A stretch of 17,765 nt of DNA from CALAGJ01 sp964293305 (GCA_964293305.1 CAXYYO010000054.1:1-17765), one strand, 5' to 3'; shown: positions 8,084 to 17,154, counted from the stretch's first letter. Numbers and translations: made by a program. The notes: generated from the letters alone by a model not told the origin.

Positions 8084-10171
8084 ATGTACACATCTGAGCA
8101 AATACATGCACTACAAGAAATAACCAATAAATTTTTTGAAAAAATACCTGATGTTGGTGACATAGATCATTTAAAGAAAGTACTCCATTTTCATGAATAT
8201 CAATACTATGTTAAGGACAATCCTCTTATTGGTGATGAACAGTATGATTTATTATATAAAGCATTGGAAAAATTAGAGTTTGAAAACCCGGCTTTAATTA
8301 CTGTCGATTCTCCTACAAAGCGTGTGGGCAGTAGCTTGAACGGTTCTTTTGAAACTGTAAAGCATTTGGTGCCCATGCTAAGTTTAAGTAACAGTTATGA
8401 CGCCGATGATCTTTTTGATTTTGACAGAAAAGCAAAAGAACTCAGTGGGGAATTATTTTTATTTTATTCGGCAGAGCCAAAATTTGATGGAGCAAGTATT
8501 TCGCTATTATATGAAAATGATTTATTAGTAAGGGCTACTACAAGGGGGGACGGTGTAGAAGGAGAATCCATTACACAAAATATAAAACAGATAAGATCTA
8601 TTCCACTCAGTGCGCCCTTTTCAAAATATGGTTTACAACAAGTGGAAATAAGGGGAGAAGTACTACTTACAAAAAAGGCTTTTGCAAAATATAATGAAGG
8701 TTTAGTGGCACAAAATCTTCCGCCCCTGGCTAATCCTAGAAATGCTGCCAGTGGTAGTTTGAGGCAAAAAGATCCAAGAGCTGTAGCAGAAAGAAATTTG
8801 GATGCTTTTTTATATCATATCAGTTATTATACTGCTATACCGGGACAGGAAATTTCTCAATTGTTACAAACGCATGAGGGAAGTATTCAACTGTTGTGGG
8901 ATTGTGGTTTTAAAAGTACACTTAAAGAAATGAAGCTGTTGTATTCGATTGATTCAGTGATTGAATATGTACAAAATTTTGAGCAACAAAGAGATGATTT
9001 ACCTTATGAAATAGATGGCATGGTAATAAAAGTAAATAGGATTGATTTACAAGAAAAATTGGGTATGACCAGTCATCACCCACGCTGGGCTATTGCTTAC
9101 AAATTTAAAGCTAGGCAGGCTACCACACAGCTCCTACATGTAGAGTTTCAGGTAGGAAGAACAGGCGCAATAACCCCTGTAGCAAAACTTCAACCTGTAA
9201 ATATTGGGGGTGTATCTGTAAGTAGTATTAGCATACACAATGAAGAATATATCAAGGATAAAAATCTCATGATAGGGGATACCGTCCTTATAGAAAGGGC
9301 CGGAGATGTAATACCGCAAATTGTAAAATCATTGCCTGACTTGAGAACAGGAAAAGAAACAGTTATTCAATTTCCAAAGGAATGTCCGGTATGTAAAAGT
9401 AGTTTATATAAAGAAGAAGGTGAAGCCGTGTGGCGTTGCATAAATATTGAATGCGAAGCACAAGTGGTAGAGCGCATCATACACTTTGTAAGTAAGGATG
9501 CTATGGATATAAAAAATTTTGGTGAAGCCAATGTGCGCAAGTTTTATGAAATGGGTTTACTCAAAGATATACCAGGAATATATGCATTAGAATTGCAGGA
9601 ATTATCACAACTAGAAGGGTTTGGTAAAAAAAGTATTGATAATCTTCAACAAGCAATAGAATACAGCAAAAAGCAACCACTAAACAGGTTGATATATGCA
9701 ATGGGCATTCGCTATGTAGGAGAAACAACTGCAAAAACTTTGGCCAATGCTGTTGAGCATATTTTTGATTTCAAAAACAGAAGTATTGAGCAACTGCTGC
9801 TGCTCGATGATGTAGGAATAAAAGTAGCTCAAAGCATTTTCAGTTTTTTTCAAAATGAACAAAACATAGATATGCTGCATAGTTTGGAAGCACATGGACT
9901 TCAGTTGATTAATATTAAAAAAGAACAACATATACAAGGAGGCTTAAATGGACAAAGCTTTTTATTTACAGGTACACTTACCAAACTGAAAAGAAGTGAA
10001 GCGGAAGCCATGGCCGAAGCAAAAGGGGGTACAATAGCAGGTAGTGTAAGTAGTAAATTAAATTACTTAATAGTTGGTACAGATGCTGGAAGTAAATTAG
10101 AGAAAGCCAAAAAAATAAATACTATTAATATCATCAGTGAAGATGAATTTTTGCAGTTAATCGAGCAATAA
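8084..10171 (+). CDS. ligA: NAD-dependent DNA ligase LigA
   Basis: 695 residues, full length for bacterial LigA, the essential ligase that seals nicks in replication and repair by way of a ligase-AMP intermediate made from NAD. The Ia domain carries the NAD-binding motif around 35-55 (YQYYVKDNP, DEQYD). The adenylation motif KFDG has the nucleophile Lys133. RGDGVEGE (154-161), EIRGE (188-192), NPRNAASGSLR (217-227), DGMVIKV (311-317) and WAIAYKF (335-341) are all present. The OB fold follows (about 350-430). The four zinc ligands are Cys434, Cys437, Cys452 and Cys457. The helix-hairpin-helix region covers about 470-600, and the BRCT domain about 620-695. The ATG at 8084 follows a run of eight T's with no evident ribosome binding site. 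Divergent from the Nudix regulator; no functional link is implied. Confidence 0.98.
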   Translation: MYTSEQIHALQEITNKFFEKIPDVGDIDHLKKVLHFHEYQYYVKDNPLIGDEQYDLLYKALEKLEFENPALITVDSPTKRVGSSLNGSFETVKHLVPMLSLSNSYDADDLFDFDRKAKELSGELFLFYSAEPKFDGASISLLYENDLLVRATTRGDGVEGESITQNIKQIRSIPLSAPFSKYGLQQVEIRGEVLLTKKAFAKYNEGLVAQNLPPLANPRNAASGSLRQKDPRAVAERNLDAFLYHISYYTAIPGQEISQLLQTHEGSIQLLWDCGFKSTLKEMKLLYSIDSVIEYVQNFEQQRDDLPYEIDGMVIKVNRIDLQEKLGMTSHHPRWAIAYKFKARQATTQLLHVEFQVGRTGAITPVAKLQPVNIGGVSVSSISIHNEEYIKDKNLMIGDTVLIERAGDVIPQIVKSLPDLRTGKETVIQFPKECPVCKSSLYKEEGEAVWRCINIECEAQVVERIIHFVSKDAMDIKNFGEANVRKFYEMGLLKDIPGIYALELQELSQLEGFGKKSIDNLQQAIEYSKKQPLNRLIYAMGIRYVGETTAKTLANAVEHIFDFKNRSIEQLLLLDDVGIKVAQSIFSFFQNEQNIDMLHSLEAHGLQLINIKKEQHIQGGLNGQSFLFTGTLTKLKRSEAEAMAEAKGGTIAGSVSSKLNYLIVGTDAGSKLEKAKKINTINIISEDEFLQLIEQ

Positions 10172-10515
10172 ATTTTGAGTTTTTATAAATCTTACTTCCC
10201 ATTTTACAAAAAATTAAATTTTATATCGATTTTAATTTATGGGTGAGTTATTACAATTCGCATTTGGTAAAGTAAATCTAAATCTATTCATGTTCAAACA
10301 ACTGATCCATTCTTAATGGTGAAGTTGAACTTTATTAAAAATCAGAAGCACTGCCTACCTATGCATTTGAGAAAATTTGCTGACTTCTATATTCTTTACT
10401 ATTTCTTCACCCAAAAATAAATTTCAAACACTGTTCTATATTGTTTTTAACATTTCACAACAATGACAACTGTACAATTGGGGTTCTAGTTTAAAAAGTT
10501 AGCCTAATTCACAAA
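10172..10515. other. Non-coding gap between convergent ligA and the amidohydrolase gene
   Basis: No convincing gene is visible in either direction. The stretch is AT-rich. The only structure noted before the terminator is an 8-bp AT-only inverted repeat (10211-10218 with 10231-10238), which has no following T-run and could arise by chance. Confidence 0.5.
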
Positions 10516-10541
10516 AAAAGACCGGAGTAGTCCGGTCTTTT
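10516..10541. terminator. Strong bidirectional rho-independent terminator
   Basis: AAAAGACCGGA and TCCGGTCTTTT form a perfect 11-bp stem with a GTAG loop; the A-run on one side and T-run on the other make it functional in both directions. It lies 19 bases beyond the stop of the minus-strand amidohydrolase gene and about 345 bases past the ligA stop. It should therefore end the amidohydrolase transcript and block read-through from ligA. Confidence 0.9.
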
Positions 10542-10560
10542 AAATTCATAGAAAAAATAT

Positions 10561-13500
10561 CTATTTTTTGATTCCGGTATTACTTACTGGTTTGTCAAAC
10601 TGCCATTCTCTGGTATCTAATTTTTTATTATTTGGATACACTTCATCGCAGGTACTACCTTCATACAAATGACCATCTTTCATAACATATTGAATGGTAT
10701 TGGTATTGCGTATATTATCCAAAGGATTATTATTTAGAATGATAAGATCTGCCAGTTTTCCTACCTCAATGCTACCTAAATCTTTATCTAAGCCAAGCCC
10801 TTGTGCTCCCAGTATTGTAGCGCATTTCAAGGCATCTATTGGCCGCATGCCACCACTTTGCATGGCCCATACTTCCCAATGGTATCCAAGACCCTGAAAC
10901 TCACCATGACTGCCTATACCAACCATACCACCTGCTTCTACAAGTCCTTTCATATTTTCTGCATGTTTTGGAAATACATGTTCCTCCGGCATAAACCAAC
11001 CTGCACTCACTCTTCTTGTTTTGGATGCAAGTTCTTCATAAGCAAAGAAATGCTGCACTTTAGGGTCATGATATGGATTCTCCGTTTCCCAGAAATAGTT
11101 TTCTGCAAATGGACCTCCATAACTTACCAATAAAGTTGGTGTTACAATCATTCCAGCTTGGGAAATGGTTTTGAATACATCTTTATATAATGGATAAATA
11201 GGAAGCGCATGTTCATGACCGGGGTATCCATCAAGAAGGTTGGTCATATTCAATTTAAAATCAAGACCACCTTCTGTTGTAGGCATTAGTTGCTGATTGC
11301 GTGCAGCACCAATTATCCATTGGCGTTGTTTTCTATTACCTGTAAGGTACATTTTAATATACTTTGTTTTATAATATTTACTGTATTGCATCAATACATT
11401 TTCTGCTTGTGCACTGTCCTTAATATTATAAAACCAAAATCCTACACCAGGGCCGGTACTGTAAATACGTGGGCCCATCATCATGCCAGCATCTACCATA
11501 TCACTGTAAGTAAGTACATCTGTAGTTGCGGTTTGAGGGTCTCGAGTGGTAGTAACTCCATAAGCCAAATTTGTAGCATATACCCATGCCTGATTTTTAT
11601 GCATACCCCAGTTTGGCCACATGTGGCTATGGGTATCCACAAAACCCGGTATAATTGTTTTGCCATTCATGTCCATTTCTTTTGCCCCTGCGGGTAATGA
11701 GATAGAGCCGGCAGCACCCACCTGTTGTATTCGATTATTTACAATGAGTACATCGCCACGTTCTATTACTTCATCTCCTTTCATTGTTATAATTCGAGCA
11801 TTGCGCAGCAAAATAGTTCCGGAGGACATATCTTTTTTAAAGTAAACTTTTACCTCCTGCTCATCCATTTTATACTTAGGTTCCTCTTTTTCTTTCTCCT
11901 TTTTCTTCACAAAGCCAACACTGTCTTTTTTCATTTCAATGCTGTCTTTTATTTTTTGTACACTATCAGTTACTACTTTAATGCTATCAGCTAGTTTCTT
12001 TAAAGTACTATCAGCATCTAAGCGGGCTGTACTATCTTTTGTTGTTTTCTCTTGTAAACGGTTTGCTTCTTTTACACTGTCTTCAAAAAACTGAGCACGC
12101 TCTACATCATATCTGAAGTGGGCATTGCCTAAGCTGTAGTGTACTGTTTTTCCATCAGCCTGCCAAAAAGGAAACTCTCCACCAAAGTCAGTAAGAATAC
12201 GTGCTGGAAAATCTGCATCCTCTGGGCTACCTAAATTGAGATCAAGGATTTTACCGGTTTGAGGTAGGTTTACTACATACACATTATTGTTGATGATGGC
12301 CAATGCTTGTTTGCCTTTTGGCGAAATGGTAACGATAGATGCGGATGATGGAAAACTCATTTCCTGTCCGTTGGCAGATTCTTCTTCATTGAGTAGGCAA
12401 TGAAAACTTTTTGGATCGGGACGGCCCATATAAGTACGAATACTTCCATAAGTTGTGATGCCGGTTATATGTGCAAGCCTTTTTGTATCAGTTCCATTCC
12501 ATTGTATAGATACTAAATCACCATTCCAATGTGACAGATAAATTCTATCCGGCTCTGTAGTAACAAAATGTGGATTGAACAACCCATTTGCTTTTGTAAT
12601 CAAATTAATATCCCCACCATTTGTTGAAATCCAGCAAAGCTGATCTTCACTGCCATCATAAAATGGTGCGTAGGCTTCTTTATAGATACGTGTTTGACTT
12701 CTTACAAAAACCAACCTATCACCCGCAGGGTTTACACCCATACTTTGATAAAGACCAGGTTCTTTTGTAAGCTTCGCAATGGTAGTTCCTTTGGCACCCA
12801 TCGTTGCTTTATAAATATCTCCACCATCACTATTCCAGGTAGAGAAGAAAACACTATTGCCATCAGGACTCCAAGCGGGTTGTGCTTCTGTATAATTATT
12901 TGTAGTTACTCTTTTTGCAGCTCCATTTGGATAGTCCATTACATATAGTCTATTTAAAACGGTAAAGGCAAGTTTCTTTCCATCGGGTGATGGTATGGCG
13001 TCTCTTATTTGAGTGGCAAGCTGATAAGTTGTATCTTTTACGGGATATTTAAATTCAAGTCTTGGAGCAAGTTCTAGTTCCATATTAGCATTAAAAGAGA
13101 TGTCAGTGATCTTGCTGCCATCTAAAGGTATGCGATGAAAACTACCACCATAAGATGCAATAACTGATTTACTATCTGGGGTAAAAGCCATAGCTGGCAA
13201 TACACCCTGAGGTGCTATACTTTCCTGCTCATCTCTTTGTACAGGATAAGCAAGCCATTTCTCATTTCCAGTATTCATATCACGAAGTACCAAACCTGTT
13301 TTATCTTCATATCTAGTACCATACACCATCCATTTACCATCTTTGCTAAAAGCAGGTGTAAAGGCACTTCCATAACGGGATGTTACCGTTGAAAGTTTTC
13401 CATTGTTTCTATCATATACTCCTATTTCATACTGAGGAAGCGTGGCATTGTAATTCCATGCACCAAAGCGTTCACTAAAATATATATAACGTCCATCTGG

Positions 13501-14118
13501 CGTTATGGCAGGGTCTATGGCTTTTAACCCACCCGATCCTTCAATCAATTGCACCCCACTGCCACTTCTGGTATCGGCCATGTATAGCTTCATATTTCTG
13601 CGGCCTTTGCTATAAATGATGTATTGCCCGTCTGGCGTCCAACAAGCATTAGGATAGTTCTGATTATTATCAAAAGTAAACTGTACAGTATCTTCTTTTA
13701 CTCTGTCTATATACCAAACATTATCTGCACCACTGCGGTCGCTTATAAATAGTATTTTATTGCCATCCGGACTAAACCGTGGATGTACATCATACGCCAT
13801 TCCTTTTGTAACAGGAGTTGCATTTCCCCCTGAAATAGGCATGGTGTATATATCTCCCATCAAATCAAAAACGATTGTTTGACCATCGGGGCTAATATCC
13901 AAACTCATCCAACTTCCTTCAGAAGTGTTGATGTTTATTTTTCTTGTTGGTTTTAGGGGTAGTTTTGAGTATTTTGTAAATACCGGACTATCTTTTTTGG
14001 TGGTATCGCCCCATTGCCTTTGTTGTGCATGAGGTAATGTTGTTTTTTCTCTGGGGTACCATAAGGCTGTGCCTACCACAATGGTGCCTACTGCAAGTGC
14101 TGTTTTTAAAAAATCCAT
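10561..14118 (-). CDS. TolB-like beta-propeller fused to an amidohydrolase
   Basis: 1185 residues. Residues 4-20 are a hydrophobic N-terminal segment (signal anchor or signal peptide; no clear cleavage site). From about 65 to 665 there are repeated PD40/TolB-type blades, each marked by SPDG or TPDG (76-79, 116-119, 161-164, 206-209, 377-380, 417-420). Residues about 679-750 form a highly charged linker with DS pairs at 7-8-residue spacing. From about 767 to 1150 is an imidazolonepropionase-like amidohydrolase: PGFVDTHSH supplies the HxH metal ligands His830 and His832, YIKMY holds a candidate bridging Lys923, PGHEH supplies His968/His970, and the end reads GSIEVGKLADLIILNNNPL. Where many relatives have GTDA, this has GSHG at 1069-1072. 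The family is often annotated as a secreted or periplasmic amidohydrolase/dipeptidase; substrate unknown. It appears monocistronic and is closed by the terminator at 10516-10541. Confidence 0.9.
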   Translation of the reverse strand: MDFLKTALAVGTIVVGTALWYPREKTTLPHAQQRQWGDTTKKDSPVFTKYSKLPLKPTRKININTSEGSWMSLDISPDGQTIVFDLMGDIYTMPISGGNATPVTKGMAYDVHPRFSPDGNKILFISDRSGADNVWYIDRVKEDTVQFTFDNNQNYPNACWTPDGQYIIYSKGRRNMKLYMADTRSGSGVQLIEGSGGLKAIDPAITPDGRYIYFSERFGAWNYNATLPQYEIGVYDRNNGKLSTVTSRYGSAFTPAFSKDGKWMVYGTRYEDKTGLVLRDMNTGNEKWLAYPVQRDEQESIAPQGVLPAMAFTPDSKSVIASYGGSFHRIPLDGSKITDISFNANMELELAPRLEFKYPVKDTTYQLATQIRDAIPSPDGKKLAFTVLNRLYVMDYPNGAAKRVTTNNYTEAQPAWSPDGNSVFFSTWNSDGGDIYKATMGAKGTTIAKLTKEPGLYQSMGVNPAGDRLVFVRSQTRIYKEAYAPFYDGSEDQLCWISTNGGDINLITKANGLFNPHFVTTEPDRIYLSHWNGDLVSIQWNGTDTKRLAHITGITTYGSIRTYMGRPDPKSFHCLLNEEESANGQEMSFPSSASIVTISPKGKQALAIINNNVYVVNLPQTGKILDLNLGSPEDADFPARILTDFGGEFPFWQADGKTVHYSLGNAHFRYDVERAQFFEDSVKEANRLQEKTTKDSTARLDADSTLKKLADSIKVVTDSVQKIKDSIEMKKDSVGFVKKKEKEKEEPKYKMDEQEVKVYFKKDMSSGTILLRNARIITMKGDEVIERGDVLIVNNRIQQVGAAGSISLPAGAKEMDMNGKTIIPGFVDTHSHMWPNWGMHKNQAWVYATNLAYGVTTTRDPQTATTDVLTYSDMVDAGMMMGPRIYSTGPGVGFWFYNIKDSAQAENVLMQYSKYYKTKYIKMYLTGNRKQRQWIIGAARNQQLMPTTEGGLDFKLNMTNLLDGYPGHEHALPIYPLYKDVFKTISQAGMIVTPTLLVSYGGPFAENYFWETENPYHDPKVQHFFAYEELASKTRRVSAGWFMPEEHVFPKHAENMKGLVEAGGMVGIGSHGEFQGLGYHWEVWAMQSGGMRPIDALKCATILGAQGLGLDKDLGSIEVGKLADLIILNNNPLDNIRNTNTIQYVMKDGHLYEGSTCDEVYPNNKKLDTREWQFDKPVSNTGIKK

Positions 14119-14206
14119 TGATTTTGTTTTTAAGTGCCGAAAATAGGGGCTTTATGTTTTAAATAATGAAGATATTTATTTAAGCGGTTGAATGGTTGTT
14201 TAAATT

Positions 14207-14214
14207 CAAAAGTA
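14207..14214 (-). promoter_or_regulatory. Candidate Bacteroidota -7 promoter element for the amidohydrolase gene
   Basis: On the minus strand this reads TACTTTTG, an exact match to the TAnnTTTG element used by the primary sigma factor of Bacteroidota. It would give a leader of roughly 80 bases before the ATG at 14118. No good -33 TTG is seen at the usual distance, and an exact match is not rare in AT-rich DNA. Confidence 0.3.
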
Positions 14215-14247
14215 CCTTAAGCTTTAAAACTTGATTTTTGAATTTTA

Positions 14248-14266
14248 ATTGGAAAATTGGAAAATT
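14248..14266. repeat. Short tandem repeat (ATTGGAAA, 2.4 copies)
   Basis: Two perfect copies of ATTGGAAA followed by ATT. It is upstream of the candidate -7 element of the amidohydrolase gene. It may be a chance low-complexity repeat. Confidence 0.4.
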
Positions 14267-14505
14267 AAGAATGCTATAAGATGGATATATAAGAGGCATT
14301 ACAGCATACCAAACTTAAAACCCAGATAGTACTGTTGAATTTTATTGCTACCCCGCACACTGATATATATGCATTTGAAAACAATAGTTTGCTTTTAAAT
14401 TCTTTGATATTTTATCAACCAAAAATTATACTCAGAAAAATATCTATATTGAATTTCAACTTTTCATAATATGGTCTGCTGCAACAAGGTCTGGGTTAAA
14501 AAATA

Positions 14506-14865
14506 TTATTTACTTGCTAAAATTCCTCCAGCATAAACTGACATTACACACACAATAATGCTTATAATAATATATGTTATTGCCATCATATAATTTCCTT
14601 GTTTAAGTAAGTTCAAAGATTCGTTACTAAAAGTAGAAAAAGTACTAAATCCACCACAAAATCCAACAGTCCAAAACAAACGAGCATCTTCCGATAGCAT
14701 TTGTTTTGTGGTGGCCAATTGTACAACCACTCCAAGTATAAAACAGGCCAGAACATTTGCAATAAATGTACTGATGGGGAAGGTATTGGCGGGTATCATT
14801 TTACCAATACCAAATCTTATCACTCCACCCAAGCCACTACCCAAAAAAACGAAAACGAATTGCAT
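14506..14865 (-). CDS. crcB: Fluoride ion channel FluC/CrcB
   Basis: 119 residues, normal for the family, with four hydrophobic segments. FluC works as an antiparallel dual-topology dimer in the inner membrane and lets fluoride leak out of the cell. Family signatures are clear: GLGGVIRFGIGK (11-22), the polar-track Asn37 in FIANVLACFILG (34-45), and the GFCGGFSTFSTFSNE block (68-82) that carries the paired phenylalanines lining the fluoride path and the residues around the central sodium site. One copy is present here, consistent with the homodimeric type, not the paired two-gene type. The gene is divergent from the flippase with 143-161 bases between them. No fluoride riboswitch was recognised upstream of it. 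Confidence 0.95.
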   Translation of the reverse strand: MQFVFVFLGSGLGGVIRFGIGKMIPANTFPISTFIANVLACFILGVVVQLATTKQMLSEDARLFWTVGFCGGFSTFSTFSNESLNLLKQGNYMMAITYIIISIIVCVMSVYAGGILASK

Positions 14866-15003
14866 CCAAATGTTTATTAATAATGATGTAAAGGATAAAA
14901 TTACACTACATCAGGAAATATTGGCATCGAATTATTCATAGTGTGCATAAACTCTCATGTTACAATTGTTATTAGCCACCCTTTAAATCATTTACTCAAT
15001 CAT

Positions 15004-15011
15004 TACATTTG
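15004..15011 (+). promoter_or_regulatory. Candidate Bacteroidota -7 promoter element for the flippase gene
   Basis: TACATTTG is an exact match to TAnnTTTG. TTTA at 14982-14985 lies 18 bases upstream and could be a poor -33 TTTG. Transcription would begin near 15017-15019, after the first TTG of the reading frame (15009) and only about 8-10 bases before the TTG at 15027. If correct, this excludes the upstream start. Confidence 0.4.
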
Positions 15012-15026
15012 CGTTTAAATTTTTTT

Positions 15027-16538
15027 TTGAGCAATATAAAGAAACTGGCAGGACAAACCTTGTGGTACGGAGTAAGCAGTATTGCTGCCCGTTTCATTAA
15101 TTATTTGCTTACACCATACCTCACTTATAATGCTCTCATGACTACAGCAGATTATGGCCGTATGTCAGCTATCTATAGTGCAGTTCCCTTACTCAATATA
15201 TTATTTACCTATGGTCTTGAAACAACTTATTTTAAATTTATTCAAGATAAGAGTAGGGTAGAAGCGGTAAATAATACTGCATCAATAAGCATGCTCATCA
15301 GCACTTGCATCCTTGGTTTTTTATTGTGGATTTTCAGGGGTTCATTTGGATCACTTGCGGCATTACCGGATTATCCATTACTCATTGAGCTCAGCATTAT
15401 CATCATCATCTTAGAGGCATTAACTGCTATACCATTTGCAAGACTTCGCAATGAAGGCAGACCAAAGCGATATGCCTTTATCAGGATTATCGGTATTCTT
15501 TGTAATGTGGCCGCTACACTGTTTTTTTTAAGTTGGTGTCCAAATGCAGTAAAAGAAAATCCTCATCATTGGGCCATACTGATTTACCAGCCCGGCAATA
15601 ATCCTGTAACCTATATACTGATTGCAAATATTATTCAAACTACCATCACATTAATACTGCTTGGCAGATGGTTGTTGCCTTCAGAATGGACCTTTAATAA
15701 GGACTTATGGAAGGAGATGATGCGGTATGCATTTCCAATGCTTATAGTAGGCATTGGCTATGTAGTAAATGAAACTTTTGATCGACTCATGCTTGGTTGG
15801 TGGCTGCCACACGAAAATAATTTTGCTGATGAACAACGAGGCATATATGGAGCTTGCTATAAGTTGAGCATACTCATTACACTATTCATACAGGCTTTTC
15901 GAATGGGAGCCGAGCCCTTCTTCTTTAAACAAGCAGGCACTGATTCACCTCAGCCTGTATATGCAAGGGTTACAAAGTTTTTTGTTATTTTGGTTACCAC
16001 TATGTTTCTCATGGTGCAGCTCTTACTACCCATCTGGAAAAATTTTATAGCACCCGATTATTGGTCAGGGCTCAGTGTAGTGCCATTACTTTTATTTGCA
16101 AATATTTTTCTTGGCATTTACTATAATTTAAGTGTATGGTACAAAATTACAAGCCACACGCTTTATGGTGCATGGATAACACTTACCGGTACGGCCATTA
16201 CCATCGGAATAAACTGGTTATTCATTCCAAAATATGGTTATTTAGCTTCTGCATGGGCCACATTTTTATGCTATGGCACTATGATGGTTATTAGCTTTGT
16301 TAAAGGACAGAAAGTGTATTATATACCTTATGCTTGGAAAAAATTAGTGGCCTATATGGTTATAGTTGCACTAATTTATTTTATACACAAAGGCATATCA
16401 AGCCTGTGGCTCAATGATATATTTTATATAATCACTGGCCTTGTATTTATCATTGCATATTGTCTTTTTGTAATGCGCATTGAGAGAAAAGAGTTTGCAA
16501 AATTTCCTTATATTGGTAAATACTTTATAAAACACTAA
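15027..16538 (+). CDS. MOP-superfamily flippase (polysaccharide/lipid-linked oligosaccharide exporter)
   Basis: About 503 residues from the start chosen here. The protein is strongly hydrophobic with an estimated 12-14 membrane segments. The beginning, SNIKKLAGQTLWYGVSSI, followed by a YLLTPYLTY helix, is typical of Wzx-like polysaccharide flippases of Bacteroidota. These move undecaprenyl-linked sugars across the inner membrane, or in related MurJ-type members lipid II. There is no in-frame ATG near the start. TTG at 15027 gives MSNIKKLAGQT; TTG at 15009 would add six residues (MRLNFF) but overlaps a candidate promoter element. No glycosyltransferases or capsule genes are adjacent, so it is an orphan copy and its substrate is open. 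The gene runs tail-to-tail into the lipoprotein gene with one base between the stop codons. Confidence 0.88.
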   Translation: MSNIKKLAGQTLWYGVSSIAARFINYLLTPYLTYNALMTTADYGRMSAIYSAVPLLNILFTYGLETTYFKFIQDKSRVEAVNNTASISMLISTCILGFLLWIFRGSFGSLAALPDYPLLIELSIIIIILEALTAIPFARLRNEGRPKRYAFIRIIGILCNVAATLFFLSWCPNAVKENPHHWAILIYQPGNNPVTYILIANIIQTTITLILLGRWLLPSEWTFNKDLWKEMMRYAFPMLIVGIGYVVNETFDRLMLGWWLPHENNFADEQRGIYGACYKLSILITLFIQAFRMGAEPFFFKQAGTDSPQPVYARVTKFFVILVTTMFLMVQLLLPIWKNFIAPDYWSGLSVVPLLLFANIFLGIYYNLSVWYKITSHTLYGAWITLTGTAITIGINWLFIPKYGYLASAWATFLCYGTMMVISFVKGQKVYYIPYAWKKLVAYMVIVALIYFIHKGISSLWLNDIFYIITGLVFIIAYCLFVMRIERKEFAKFPYIGKYFIKH

Positions 16539-16539
16539 A

Positions 16540-17154
16540 TCATTCTTCAGCCTCGATTGGTTTTGCCAGTTGCTGCATTTTTTCTACCATACTGCGCACA
16601 TCAGTATTTGTATAGAATCTATATACCTCAGGTATAGTACCTTTTTTAACTTCAAGAGATTTCATACTATGATAGGGGGCTACAAAAATGGCATCCAAAT
16701 TTTCCGTAATGAATGACGCTTTCTTAGAAGGAATAAAAAAATTCTGGCTTTCTTCAGATACATTTTTGCCCACCATTAAGTTCACCAAAGAATCCGTTTT
16801 TTGTTTCAGCATTTCTTGACTGAGCAGGGTATAATCCTGTTTAGGAGCCACATAATCCTGATAGCTGCCCACTACGGTATCAGCTGCTTTTGTATTGACA
16901 AGATAATATCCATTTTTTGGAAGTTCCAATGTATAGTTGCCATTTGGAGTGCTAACAGAAAAGCTAACACTACCTTCATCTTTCAAATCAAATTCTTTAA
17001 ATTCATAAGCCGTGGTTTGGGTTACTGTTATGGTTTTTGCTTCCACATCTACCACCGTACCGGGATTACTAATCAGCATGAATTTCTTGGTAACTGATTG
17101 TTCGCAAGATGAAAAAAACACCATCATACAAATAATTAATATTGAATAGCGCAT
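16540..17154 (-). CDS. Uncharacterised lipoprotein
   Basis: 204 residues if begun at the Met at 17154, which gives a clean lipoprotein signal peptide (MRYSILIICMMVFFSS then Cys17, followed by EQ). An upstream ATG at 17193 is in frame but would add 13 aromatic-rich residues before the signal, so it is less likely. The mature part looks soluble and beta-rich at first (NPGTVVDVEAKTITVTQTTAYEFKEF), then has a helical stretch (QEMLKQKTDSLVNLMVG) and a helical acidic tail ending EAEE. I do not recognise a family and assign no function. Glu at the +2 position after Cys gives no firm outer- or inner-membrane sorting call in Bacteroidota. Its stop lies one base from that of the flippase, leaving no space for a terminator between them. 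Confidence 0.75.
   Translation of the reverse strand: MRYSILIICMMVFFSSCEQSVTKKFMLISNPGTVVDVEAKTITVTQTTAYEFKEFDLKDEGSVSFSVSTPNGNYTLELPKNGYYLVNTKAADTVVGSYQDYVAPKQDYTLLSQEMLKQKTDSLVNLMVGKNVSEESQNFFIPSKKASFITENLDAIFVAPYHSMKSLEVKKGTIPEVYRFYTNTDVRSMVEKMQQLAKPIEAEE

Larger units (their letters stand above)
14119..14505. other. Non-coding gap holding the amidohydrolase upstream region
   Basis: No gene is supported in these 387 bases. They contain a candidate -7 element for the amidohydrolase gene (14207-14214), a short tandem repeat (14248-14266), and two copies of GGTCTG (14473 and 14488) just downstream of the fluC stop. No clear terminator for fluC was found. Confidence 0.5.

Noticed and set aside
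10211..10238. Inverted repeat AAATTAAA/TTTAATTT as a ligA terminator
   Set aside because: It is made only of A and T in the stem, has a 12-base loop and is not followed by a T-run; such repeats are expected by chance in this base composition.
11290..11697. Plus-strand 135-codon open frame
   Set aside because: It is opposite the amidohydrolase catalytic domain, has a Cys/His-rich composition unlike its neighbours, and shows no recognisable domain.
14866..15003. Possible fluoride riboswitch upstream of crcB
   Set aside because: Reading the minus strand of this region I could not find the conserved fluoride-aptamer core or its pseudoknot partner sequences.
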